Assembly (NCBI GenBank): GCA_030426465.1
Contig: JAUHYK010000049.1
Span: forward strand, 1-34,153
Length of the DNA: 34,153 bases
Direction: 5' to 3'
Source: Alphaproteobacteria bacterium
Lineage (GTDB): Bacteria; Pseudomonadota; Alphaproteobacteria; Caulobacterales; Parvularculaceae
Below, one piece after another: positions 8,558-16,168 of the stretch. A program made the position numbers and the translations under genes. Under the pieces are notes generated by a model, which was not told where the DNA came from, did no database searches, and was given only the letters and a program-made list of their open reading frames with translations. Within the stretch, counting starts at the first letter, position 1, and every line of letters begins with the position of its first letter.

Positions 8558-9481
8558 TCAGATTAGCTCAGAGATTTTTTTCAGGGTGCGTTCCGCGTTG
8601 GAAACGCCATTGACCGGCGGTCGGCCGAAATAGCCTTTGACGCCAGCGTGACTCATATTCGGCATCCGGTGAATTTCGATGCGCCCGTCTTTTTTTCCGG
8701 CGTTCCAGTCAGAATAGCCCATCAGTTTCCAGCGGTCGGGGAAAATAACAGCGCCGACGCGCTCTATATTGTCTTTGTCGCCGGTGATGTGATGGAGCTT
8801 GCGCACATAATGAAGACCAGGGTCAGAGGCGAGTACGCCGCCGAGCGAGATGACGTCGATAGGCGCGTTCAGGCGGGCTTTCAAAAACGCCGCCGCCCCA
8901 ACCGCGACCTGCGCTCCGCCAGAATAGCCGATGATGATCACCGGCGCGCCCGAACCACGGGTGTAACCGTCCTCCATGAGGGCGGTTTCGATGACGTTCG
9001 CGGCGCCTTGATTGAAGATGGGGCCGTAACGATGGTCCGCGGAAACCATCACCTGAAAAATATTGCGCAGGTTGATGAGTGTGTGAAACAGCGACTCGCG
9101 CTCGCGCAGTTTCAACATCTGCGCGCGCCGCCAGATCCGGTCGAACAGACGCGGGGTTTCCAGCAGCGGCATCCCGTTCGGGGAATAAGGAAAGACGTCC
9201 GACACAATGACGGCGTCGGGGAATTTGTTGTGAAGCCGGCGGATAAAGGACCGCTCCCGGGGCAGCAAAAACTCGCCCGACAAAGAGGCGACCCCGGAGA
9301 GGTACACGATATAGCGCCGGGATTTGGCGTCAGGGTTCGGCGGGGGCGGGGTCGTTTCGTCTAATTCCTCCTCAGTCCAACCCGCCCACCAGCTTAAGGT
9401 CTCGAGCGGCGACAGGGCCGCAGTCAGGAGCAGGGCGAACATCCCGAGACCGAAAGCGGCGAGGAGCGCGTCGGAAATCAT
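8558..9481 (-). CDS. membrane-anchored alpha/beta-hydrolase-like protein of unknown function
   Basis: This 307-residue protein has an N-terminal hydrophobic segment (about residues 4-24) that probably anchors it, an acidic/Pro linker (38-50), and a soluble domain. 'PVIIIGYSGGAQVAVGAAAF' has the G-x-S-x-G nucleophile elbow at Gly185-Gly189 (Ser187). 'ITGDKDNIERVG' (Asp235 or 237) and 'MPNMSHAGVKGYF' (His278) fall in order and spacing suitable for the acid and His of a Ser hydrolase triad. 'YIVYLSGVASLSGE' resembles the first strand and oxyanion region. It overlaps the upstream gene by four bases (ATGA), so the pair is co-translated. I do not recognise a named family; the fold is likely, the substrate unknown. 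Confidence 0.75.
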   Translation of the reverse strand: MISDALLAAFGLGMFALLLTAALSPLETLSWWAGWTEEELDETTPPPPNPDAKSRRYIVYLSGVASLSGEFLLPRERSFIRRLHNKFPDAVIVSDVFPYSPNGMPLLETPRLFDRIWRRAQMLKLRERESLFHTLINLRNIFQVMVSADHRYGPIFNQGAANVIETALMEDGYTRGSGAPVIIIGYSGGAQVAVGAAAFLKARLNAPIDVISLGGVLASDPGLHYVRKLHHITGDKDNIERVGAVIFPDRWKLMGYSDWNAGKKDGRIEIHRMPNMSHAGVKGYFGRPPVNGVSNAERTLKKISELI

Positions 9482-10173
9482 GTGTCGCCCTCAACGCCGA
9501 GGCGACGCGCCAAATCCTCGATGATCTGCTTTGGCGTCTTGTCGAGCGCCGACCCGGAAACGAACAGGCGCACCCGGCCGAGCGGTTTCGCCAGCAAATG
9601 ACCAAGATAACTTCTGACGCTGTATGAAAGGAGCCATCCGGCGCCGCCGCAAAACACCGCCGCATGAAGGGGCAGGCCAAAGCCTGCATGCAGTCCGAAG
9701 ACGGCCAGCGCCATGGCGAAAGCTTCTAGAAGATTGCCGAGCGCCTGACCAAAATAGGGCGCAATGGAAAAGACGCCGAAAAGACGCGGCGCGAAGGCGA
9801 GCGATACGACGCCGAAGACGCCGGCGATCTCATGTGGACCGAGGACGCCGAGCCGCGTCAGCGGCGCCACAGCGACAGCGGATAGCGCCCAGGCAAGCGC
9901 CGTCAGGACATAGGTGAAACCGGTGAAGGCGAGGCTCGCCAGAAACCGGTAAAGCGCCACGCGGTTGATCACGAGAATCACCGATTGACCCAGCATTTCC
10001 GAAACACCGGCGAGGAAAGCGACAGCGAGCGCGGCCGTCTGCGCTTCGCCGGAATGGGCGGCGCGGTCAAAGGCTTCCACCGAAAAACCCATGGCGCCTC
10101 CCGCCATGGTGAGCATCAGGAGAGGGAAAGCGGCGATGTTTGCCAGAAATCCGAACATAGGGCCGGAATACAT
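9478..10173 (-). CDS. polytopic membrane protein of unknown function
   Basis: A 231-residue protein with about five hydrophobic segments (roughly residues 7-30, 47-70, 76-105, 113-145 and 150-185). It ends in a short soluble tail 'FVSGSALDKTPKQIIEDLARRLG'. The composition is Ala/Leu/Phe/Gly-rich with few charges in the segments, typical of an inner-membrane protein. I recognise no family signature; the outline resembles small Yip1-like or uncharacterised integral proteins, but that is only a shape comparison. Its stop overlaps the start of the hydrolase-like gene by ATGA, so the two probably work together at the membrane. The start is uncertain: neither the ATG at 10173 nor the ATG six codons in has a good ribosome-binding site. 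It diverges from parC across 95 bases. Confidence 0.7.
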   Translation of the reverse strand: MYSGPMFGFLANIAAFPLLMLTMAGGAMGFSVEAFDRAAHSGEAQTAALAVAFLAGVSEMLGQSVILVINRVALYRFLASLAFTGFTYVLTALAWALSAVAVAPLTRLGVLGPHEIAGVFGVVSLAFAPRLFGVFSIAPYFGQALGNLLEAFAMALAVFGLHAGFGLPLHAAVFCGGAGWLLSYSVRSYLGHLLAKPLGRVRLFVSGSALDKTPKQIIEDLARRLGVEGDT

Positions 10174-10268
10174 GATTGCGCGGCTGGGGAAAACGCTGTC
10201 GGCTCAGCTTTGCGAAGCGGCGCGCGAGGGACTGGCGGAGCTTTGAGACTCTGCTAGAGACTAGGCCC

Positions 10269-12539
10269 ATGAAGCGTTCCAAGACCAAATCCGCCAAATC
10301 CCAAAAGGCCGCCCAGAAGCCGCCGCGCGCAGACGAGATTTTTCTCGAGCCATTCGATGAGGCGCTGTCCCAGCGCTATCTCGCCTATGCGCTGTCGACC
10401 ATCACCTCGCGGGCGCTGCCTGATGTGCGCGACGGGTTGAAGCCGGTCCACCGGCGCATCCTCTACGCCATGCGTCAGATGAATCTGAAGCCGGCCGGGA
10501 GCTTCAAGAAATCGGCGAAGGTCGTCGGTGAAGTCATGGGTAATTTCCACCCCCATGGCGATCAGGCGATCTATGACGCCATGGTGCGTCTCGTGCAGGA
10601 TTTTTCCGTCCGCGTTCCGCTGATCGACGGGCAGGGCAATTTCGGCAATATCGACGGCGATAACGCTGCGGCCATGCGCTACACCGAAAGCCGGCTGACG
10701 GAGGCGGCGCAACTTCTTCTCGATGGCATTGACGAAGACACGGTCGATTTCCGCGAGACCTATGACGGCGAGGGAAAAGAGCCCATCGTCCTGCCGGCTG
10801 CGTTTCCGAATTTGCTGGCGAACGGCGCGAGCGGCATTGCGGTTGGCATGGCGACCTCGATCCCGCCGCATAATGTGGCGGAGTTGATTGACGCTTCGCT
10901 GCATCTGATCAAGACGCCGAATGCGCGCACGGAAACGCTCCTGAAATATGTGAAAGGTCCGGACTTCCCGACGGGTGGCGTATGCATCGAGGACGCCGCC
11001 TCCATGGAAGAGGCTTACGCAACAGGACGCGGCGGTTTCCGCGTTCGTGCGCGCTGGGAAACCGAAGATCTCGGACGCGGAAAATACCAGATCATCGTCA
11101 CTGAAATTCCCTATCAGGTTCAGAAGTCGAAGCTGATCGAGAAAATCGCGGAATTGATGCAAGGGAAAAAGCTCCCTGCACTCGCGGATATTCGCGATGA
11201 GAGTGCGGAAGATATCCGCCTTATCCTTGAGCCGAAGTCGGGGAATATTGAACCGGCGGCGCTCATGGAGTCGCTGTTCAAGGTCACCGATCTGGAATCG
11301 CGCTTCTCGCTTAACATGAATGTGCTCGGCGCTGACGGGAGCCCCCGTGTCATGGGGCTGCGCGAGGTGCTGCAAGCCTATCTTGATCACCGCAAGGAAG
11401 TCTTGCGCCGGCGCACCGAGTTCCGGCTCGACAAAATCGCCAGACGCCTCGAAATTCTCGACGGCTTCCTGATCGCCTATCTCAATCTCGATGAGGTGAT
11501 CCGCATCATCCGCTATGAAGACGATCCCAAAGCGGAATTGATGAAGACCTTCAAGCTGACGGAAGTGCAGACGGAAGCGATACTCAATATGCGCCTGCGC
11601 TCCTTGCGCAAGCTTGAGGAAATGGAGATCAAGACCGAACACAAAGACCTGTTGGCGGAACAGAAAGCCTTGAAGGCGCTGTTGAAGTCCGACGAGAAGC
11701 AATGGGCTAAAATTGCGGATGAGTTGAAAGACGTCAAAAAGCTGTTCGATCCGAAATCGGATCTAGGACGGCGCCGCACGGACATCGCCGATGCGCCGGC
11801 GATTGAGGATATCGATCTCAACATTCTCGTGGAGAAAGAGCCCGTCACGATTGTCCTGTCTGAAAAGGGCTGGGTGCGCTCCATGAAGGGGCATGTGGAG
11901 GACGCGAAGTCCATCAAATATAAAGAGGGAGACCGCGAGCATTGGGTGGTCCATGCCCAGACGACGGACAAGCTCATGCTCTTCGCCACGAATGGGAAGT
12001 TCTACGCTCTGGACGTTGCCAATCTGCCGGGCGGGCGCGGGCATGGCGAGCCGATCCGTCTGATGCTCGATATGGGCAATGACGACGCGGTCGTGAACGC
12101 TTTTCTTTATGAGGGCGGACGGAAATTTCTTGTCGCTTCATCTTCGGGGCACGGGTTTATTGCGCCCGAGGACGAGTGCCTGTCGAACACGCGCAAAGGC
12201 AAGCAAGTGCTGAATGTCGCGTCCGGCGCTGAGGCGGCGGTCTGCCGTCCCGCGACTGGCGACATGCTTGCGGTCGTTGGCGACAACAAGAAATTCCTCG
12301 TATTCGCCGCATCTGAACTGCCGGAGATGACCCGCGGCAAAGGCGTTGTCCTTCAGAAATATCACGATGGCGGGTTATCTGACGCCAAGCTTTTTTCGAA
12401 AAAGGAAGGCCTCACCTGGACAGACCGTTCCGGCCGTACGCAGACCGTAGATGATTGGAAGTCCTATCTGGGCAAGCGCGCGCAAGCGGGCAAGATCGCT
12501 CCAAAGGGTTTCCCCACGTCGAAGAAGTTCGGGGCTTGA
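10269..12539 (+). CDS. parC: DNA topoisomerase IV subunit A
   Basis: ParC is the DNA-cleaving and rejoining subunit that decatenates daughter chromosomes with ParE. The length of 756 residues is close to the E. coli protein (about 750). '[19 protein letters not shown]' begins the winged-helix region, and '[19 protein letters not shown]' is the quinolone-determining region. '[15 protein letters not shown]' holds the catalytic Tyr138. '[13 protein letters not shown]' and a coiled-coil region follow near residues 410-480. The C-terminal part (about 520-745) shows blade-like repeats such as 'GRGHGEP', 'RKGKQVLNV' and '[10 protein letters not shown]', with no canonical GyrA box, which favours ParC over GyrA. 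The frame opens upstream at 10176, but ATG 10269 begins the basic Lys/Ser tail normal for the family. The position equivalent to E. coli Ser80 is Gln99. Confidence 0.95.
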   Translation: MKRSKTKSAKSQKAAQKPPRADEIFLEPFDEALSQRYLAYALSTITSRALPDVRDGLKPVHRRILYAMRQMNLKPAGSFKKSAKVVGEVMGNFHPHGDQAIYDAMVRLVQDFSVRVPLIDGQGNFGNIDGDNAAAMRYTESRLTEAAQLLLDGIDEDTVDFRETYDGEGKEPIVLPAAFPNLLANGASGIAVGMATSIPPHNVAELIDASLHLIKTPNARTETLLKYVKGPDFPTGGVCIEDAASMEEAYATGRGGFRVRARWETEDLGRGKYQIIVTEIPYQVQKSKLIEKIAELMQGKKLPALADIRDESAEDIRLILEPKSGNIEPAALMESLFKVTDLESRFSLNMNVLGADGSPRVMGLREVLQAYLDHRKEVLRRRTEFRLDKIARRLEILDGFLIAYLNLDEVIRIIRYEDDPKAELMKTFKLTEVQTEAILNMRLRSLRKLEEMEIKTEHKDLLAEQKALKALLKSDEKQWAKIADELKDVKKLFDPKSDLGRRRTDIADAPAIEDIDLNILVEKEPVTIVLSEKGWVRSMKGHVEDAKSIKYKEGDREHWVVHAQTTDKLMLFATNGKFYALDVANLPGGRGHGEPIRLMLDMGNDDAVVNAFLYEGGRKFLVASSSGHGFIAPEDECLSNTRKGKQVLNVASGAEAAVCRPATGDMLAVVGDNKKFLVFAASELPEMTRGKGVVLQKYHDGGLSDAKLFSKKEGLTWTDRSGRTQTVDDWKSYLGKRAQAGKIAPKGFPTSKKFGA

Positions 12540-12570
12540 GGCAGGCGCCAAGTAGCTTGGGTGGTAAGTA

Positions 12571-12584
12571 GTTCCCGTGGGAAC
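12571..12584. promoter_or_regulatory. palindrome GTTCCC-GT-GGGAAC upstream of the small exported protein
   Basis: Perfect 6-base arms (12571-12576 and 12579-12584) about 160 bases before the small gene. The right half contains GGAAC, the -35 core of EcfG-type general-stress promoters in alphaproteobacteria, but the downstream CGTT partner is not at the usual distance (CGGTT occurs 19 bases later). It could be a regulator site instead. Confidence 0.3.
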
Positions 12585-12675
12585 GATTATCGCGTGAGCT
12601 TAGCGGTTACGTGTTATTTTCGACCCGGGCATTTTGCCCTCTAGGCAAGTGTTGCAATGCGGCAAATCTTGTTTG

Positions 12676-12695
12676 CGCGCGAGGGGCCTCGCGCG
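12676..12695 (+). repeat. GC-rich hairpin in the leader of the small exported protein gene
   Basis: Arms CGCGCGAGG (12676-12684) and CCTCGCGCG (12687-12695) are perfect inverted repeats with a two-base centre. No T-run follows, so it is not an intrinsic terminator. It lies 33 bases before the Shine-Dalgarno of the gene at 12741 and would form a stable stem in its leader RNA. Confidence 0.5.
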
Positions 12696-12740
12696 ATGCG
12701 CAGCGGCGTCTTATCCCGCTGCACACGAAGGAGAACTCCA

Positions 12741-12914
12741 ATGGTTGGAAACAGGATAATGGCTGCCGGCGCACTTCTTCTCACGGTCGGGCTTGTGCTG
12801 ACGGAAGTCGCGGTCGCTCATCACGGTGAAGATTCGATGCTTGGCAAAGCCGGCGACGCGATCACAGCGGCGGCGGATTCGGCGACGGAAAAATTTAAAG
12901 ACTCCGCGGATTAA
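12741..12914 (+). CDS. small exported protein of 57 residues, function unknown
   Basis: The start is set by AAGGAG at 12728-12733, seven bases before ATG 12741; the frame stays open to an ATG at 12657, which has no such site. The product has a signal-type N-terminus with a hydrophobic core 'ALLLTVGLVLTEVAVA' (residues 10-25), a likely cut after 'AVA', then about 31 polar residues beginning 'HHGEDSMLGKAGDAI'. The mature part is Ala/Asp/Lys-rich and would form an amphipathic helix, like many small stress or envelope peptides. No family is recognised. It stands alone with its own leader containing a GC-rich hairpin, downstream of parC. I am confident it is translated but cannot say what it does. 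Confidence 0.7.
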   Translation: MVGNRIMAAGALLLTVGLVLTEVAVAHHGEDSMLGKAGDAITAAADSATEKFKDSAD

Positions 12915-12933
12915 GCATCCGCTGTTTAGCTTA

Positions 12934-12993
12934 TGCGTCGTGCAGCCAGATCGGCCGCAGGCATGCCGCGGTCAGGAAAAGCTGTACGACGCA
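12934..12993 (+). other. structured intergenic element between convergent genes
   Basis: Arms TGCGTCGTGCAGC (12934-12946) and GCTGTACGACGCA (12982-12993, from G at 12981) pair over 13 positions, with one G-U wobble if read on the plus strand. The 34-base loop holds a second stem (CCGC..GCGG with an inner GGC..GCC). No T-run follows on either strand. It may end transcription of the small gene, protect its RNA 3' end, or be a dispersed REP-like repeat. Confidence 0.5.
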
Positions 12994-12999
12994 AATTGA

Positions 13000-13758
13000 T
13001 CAAAGCGGGCTTAACAGATGGCCGCCATCAACTGCGATGACGCTGCCTGTGATGAATGTTGAATCTTCTGAGGCAAGTAGAAGGAGGGGACCGTTCAGGC
13101 TTTTGTAATCGCCAAGCCGGCGCATGGGAACGCGCTGGATCAACGCCTGACCTCTTTCCGTTTTGAAATAGTCGCGCGTTAAGTCGCTTTCAAAATATCC
13201 CGGAGCGATGGCGTTAACGCGAATATTATATCTGGCGAATTCAAGCGCCATTTGCTTTGTCATCTGGATGACGCCCGCCTTTGATATGGCGTAAGGGCTG
13301 ATCGCCTGAACCTGGCGAAGACCGGTAATCGATGCGATATTGATGATCGATCCAGCGATGCCCGCGTCTTTCATGCCGCGGGCGGCTTCCTTCCCGACAT
13401 TCCACACGCCCTTCAGATTTGTGTTGATGACAAAGTCGTAGTCATCTTCCGTTTGATCGAGGATCGGATTCCCAACGGATACGCCAGCGTTGTTAACGAC
13501 GATATCAAATGGGCCGTGCTTACATATCGCGGCGGTGACCGACGCGATGTCAGTGACGTCCATCGCTACCGAGACGGCCTTTCCGCCTTTCGCGCCAATA
13601 TCCTGAACAAGTTCGTCCAGAGCCGGTTTGCGTCTGGCCGATACAACGACCGCCGCCCCGGCGTCCGCCAGAACATGCGCGAAATGGCGCCCGAAACCGT
13701 CGCTTGAGGCTCCTGTGACAAGCGCTTTCTTGCCATCCAGTTTTGCAAATATCGACAT
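13000..13758 (-). CDS. short-chain dehydrogenase/reductase (SDR)
   Basis: A classical NAD(P)-dependent SDR. The nucleotide-binding 'VTGASSDGFGRHFA' lies near the N-terminus, 'DIVVNNAGVSVG' in the middle, and the catalytic set is Ser143, Tyr156 and Lys160 in 'NIASITGLRQ' and 'SPYAISKAG' (numbering from ATG 13758). The end 'FITGSVIAVDGGHLLSPL' has the usual 'DGG'. The length is about 252 residues from this start. An upstream ATG at 13779 would add seven residues, and neither start has a strong ribosome-binding site. It is transcribed away from the TonB receptor at 13898 across a 118-base gap. The substrate is probably a secondary alcohol, ketone or 3-oxoacyl compound; its position beside the uptake operon suggests a role in the same catabolism. 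Confidence 0.9.
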   Translation of the reverse strand: MSIFAKLDGKKALVTGASSDGFGRHFAHVLADAGAAVVVSARRKPALDELVQDIGAKGGKAVSVAMDVTDIASVTAAICKHGPFDIVVNNAGVSVGNPILDQTEDDYDFVINTNLKGVWNVGKEAARGMKDAGIAGSIINIASITGLRQVQAISPYAISKAGVIQMTKQMALEFARYNIRVNAIAPGYFESDLTRDYFKTERGQALIQRVPMRRLGDYKSLNGPLLLLASEDSTFITGSVIAVDGGHLLSPL

Positions 13759-13819
13759 GACAGAGGGTATGGCGCCCATTCCATCCAGCGGTCAAGATAT
13801 TCACACGCTTGTCAGTGAG

Positions 13820-13880
13820 TATAATTTCCGCTATGTAAAAATCACAACAATGTTTGTGCGCCGGCGAAAAGACCGGTGAA
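13820..13880 (+). promoter_or_regulatory. promoter/leader of the TonB receptor-MFS-esterase-ligase operon, copy 1 of a shared motif
   Basis: TATAAT (13820-13825) is followed 34 bases later by GCCGGCG (13860-13866), three bases, then AGACCGGTGAA (13870-13880), just before the Shine-Dalgarno at 13882-13887. The same arrangement stands in front of the gene at 22606. An alternative sigma-70 reading is TTGTCA (13809-13814), 17 bases, TATGTA (13832-13837). Confidence 0.55.
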
Positions 13881-13897
13881 CGGGAGGGTTACAGTCT

Positions 13898-16165
13898 ATG
13901 AAAAACGCGCTACTCGCGTCCGCGTCGGCGGCCGCCTTTTTTGTTCTGTCCGCTTCTGCGATGGCGCAGGGGACAGACGCTACGTCGTCTGGCGACCAGG
14001 CGAATGATGACCGGATTGTCGTCACGGCGACCCGCCGTGAGGAAAGTCTTCAGGATGTGCCGCTCAGTGTGACGGCCTTTTCACAGGACGAACTCACCGA
14101 GAAGGGCATTGTCGGTTACGAAGGGCTCGCCTTCGAAACGCCGGGCGCTGTCCTCAATAAACCGACCGCGAACTTCAACACATTCTCCGTGCGCGGCATC
14201 GCGACCAACGGCTATCAGGCAAACCTGCAAAATTCGGTTGCGGTCTATCTGGACGAACTGCCGATCTCCGCGAATGGCAACTCCACACAGCTCGACTCGA
14301 CTCTGTTTGACGTTGAACGCGTCGAATTTCTCCGCGGCCCTCAAGGCACGTTGTTTGGTTCCGGTTCGCTCGCAGGCGCTGTGCGCTTGCTGACTAAAAG
14401 TCCCGACCTTGATGAGTTTGACGCCGCCGCGCTGGTCGACTTTGGTCTGACGGATGATGACTCCTTCCGTCAGCGCTATAACGGCATGATCAATGTGCCG
14501 CTCGTTGAAGACAAGCTGGCGGTGCGCGCTGTCGGTTTCTATCGTAATGAAGAAGGCTGGGTCACCAATATCGGAACCGGCGTCGATAACGCGAATACGC
14601 TAAAAAACTGGGGCGGTCGCGTGGTTGTGCTCTGGGAGCCGACGGACGGCGCGTCCTTGCGCTTGATGGGGTTGCATGAAGAAAGCAAACCCGAGGACGC
14701 TCAGCTTATCAATCCAGCGCTCGGCGGCGGCGATCGCGAAACGCGCAATTCACGCCGGCCGGACATTTATGGCGGCAATCTTGATTCCATCAACGCCACT
14801 GTGGATGTCGATTTAGGCTTCGCAAACTTCACCAGTTCGTCGACATATTCGTCTTATAACCAGTCATTTATTATCGATCTCGACGCGACGTTTGGCGGGG
14901 CGATTCCTTTCGCGCTTGATGCATTTGCTTTTGACAAAGCGTTTGTTGAAGAGGCGCGGCTGGTCTCGACCATGGACAGCAAACTGGAATGGGTCGCTGG
15001 CCTGTTTTATTACTACAAGAGACGTGACGTTGATCTGTTCTACCGTTCTGATCCGGCCTTCCTCATGGCGAACGGCATGACGGGGCTTGTTGACGAATAT
15101 TATCAACGCACCTTCAACCATGCGATCTCCAATGAGCTTGCAGGTTTCGGCGAGGTGACATACCGGTTCAGCGATCGTTTCTGGCTGACGAGTGGTTTGC
15201 GCTACGGCAAGCTGGACGTTCAGGGCTTCACCACTGGTGGGTATACAAGTAATTACCTTGTCAACTCACTCTTCGGCATTCCCGGACCGTTGACGATTAC
15301 AGGCACTGCGCCGGCAGTCGGCGCCGTCGGTGAAGAATCCGGCCCGTCCTATAAGTTCAGCGCTTCGTTCAAGCCGGTCGATAGCGTCACCACCTATGCG
15401 ACTTATTCGACGGGTTTCCGTACGCCTGCAGTTAATGCGCGTGCAGGCCTCGCCAGCGTCGTCGATCCCACAGACCTCATCATTCCGGACGGCGCTTCGT
15501 CGGATAAATTGAAGAACTACGAAATCGGCCTGAAGGGTGTCTGGTTCGACGGAAAACTATCCGCCAATCTCGCCGCCTATCTGATCGACTGGAGCAACAT
15601 CCAGGTGCAGGCGAACCGCGTGTCGGACTCGGTTCAGTTCGCCACGAATATCGGGAAGGCGCGAAGCAAAGGCATCGAATTCGAAGTTGCTGCGTTTCCG
15701 GCCGAGGGACTTTCCATTGGCTTGAATGGATCGTTGAACGATACGGAGGTCACTGAGCTTACGCCGGAAGAGGCGGCGATCTCCGGCGCCGTACTTGGCG
15801 GCGGTCTCGCATTTCCAGCCTTCCAGGGCGGCGCTTACATTAAATACACCACTTACATTTCGCCAAATGTGAGAGGCTCGTTTGCAGTGAACGCTCGTCA
15901 TGTCGGCGACTTCCCGAACCAGTTCCCGAATGTCCCGGGTGATCCAACGACGGTGACGCCGACTTACGGTTTCACTGAAGCCTATCAGACGGTGAATATG
16001 TCGCTTGGGGCCGAATTCGGCGAACAAGTCAAAGCGACGCTTTATGTCGAGAACTTGTTCGACGATCATTCTATTGTCTACCGTCACCCGGAGGCATTTG
16101 CGGATGCCCGTGCGAGCACGCTGCGCCCCCGCACAATCGGCATTCGTATCGGCTACGATTACTAA
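13898..16165 (+). CDS. TonB-dependent outer-membrane receptor
   Basis: A 755-residue receptor with a signal peptide ending 'SASAMA' (cut near residue 23), a TonB-box-like 'DRIVVTATRRE' near 38-48, and the plug start 'SLQDVPLSVTAFSQDEL'. Typical plug motifs follow: 'FSVRGIATNGY', 'VYLDELPIS', 'VERVEFLRGPQGTLFGSGSL' and 'GAVRLLTKSP'. The long barrel contains 'YATYSTGFRTPAVN', and the protein ends in '...GIRIGYDY' with a terminal aromatic. The start ATG 13898 has GGGAGG at 13882-13887. It is the first gene of a compact operon; the MFS gene starts three bases after its stop. It resembles the receptor at 31301 in size and plug. The substrate is unknown, but the next genes argue for an ester rather than an iron complex. 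Confidence 0.94.
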   Translation: MKNALLASASAAAFFVLSASAMAQGTDATSSGDQANDDRIVVTATRREESLQDVPLSVTAFSQDELTEKGIVGYEGLAFETPGAVLNKPTANFNTFSVRGIATNGYQANLQNSVAVYLDELPISANGNSTQLDSTLFDVERVEFLRGPQGTLFGSGSLAGAVRLLTKSPDLDEFDAAALVDFGLTDDDSFRQRYNGMINVPLVEDKLAVRAVGFYRNEEGWVTNIGTGVDNANTLKNWGGRVVVLWEPTDGASLRLMGLHEESKPEDAQLINPALGGGDRETRNSRRPDIYGGNLDSINATVDVDLGFANFTSSSTYSSYNQSFIIDLDATFGGAIPFALDAFAFDKAFVEEARLVSTMDSKLEWVAGLFYYYKRRDVDLFYRSDPAFLMANGMTGLVDEYYQRTFNHAISNELAGFGEVTYRFSDRFWLTSGLRYGKLDVQGFTTGGYTSNYLVNSLFGIPGPLTITGTAPAVGAVGEESGPSYKFSASFKPVDSVTTYATYSTGFRTPAVNARAGLASVVDPTDLIIPDGASSDKLKNYEIGLKGVWFDGKLSANLAAYLIDWSNIQVQANRVSDSVQFATNIGKARSKGIEFEVAAFPAEGLSIGLNGSLNDTEVTELTPEEAAISGAVLGGGLAFPAFQGGAYIKYTTYISPNVRGSFAVNARHVGDFPNQFPNVPGDPTTVTPTYGFTEAYQTVNMSLGAEFGEQVKATLYVENLFDDHSIVYRHPEAFADARASTLRPRTIGIRIGYDY

Positions 16166-16168
16166 ACC

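Noticed and set aside
8558-8575. tRNA-like string 'gattagctcagag'
   Set aside because: It resembles a D-arm but no acceptor stem, anticodon arm or T-arm can be placed around it; it is the end of the minus-strand gene.
8648-9364. 238-codon plus-strand frame opposite the hydrolase-like gene
   Set aside because: The opposite strand encodes a protein with a coherent anchor, G-x-S-x-G motif and operon overlap; this frame shows only charged low-quality sequence.
10254-11702. 482-codon open frame antisense to parC
   Set aside because: It lies entirely against a strongly conserved parC sequence, has no ribosome site or family match, and its residue make-up (many Arg, His, Gln) is that of a codon-bias shadow.
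12549-12561. small CCAAG/CTTGG hairpin after parC as a terminator
   Set aside because: The stem has only five pairs and no T-run follows.
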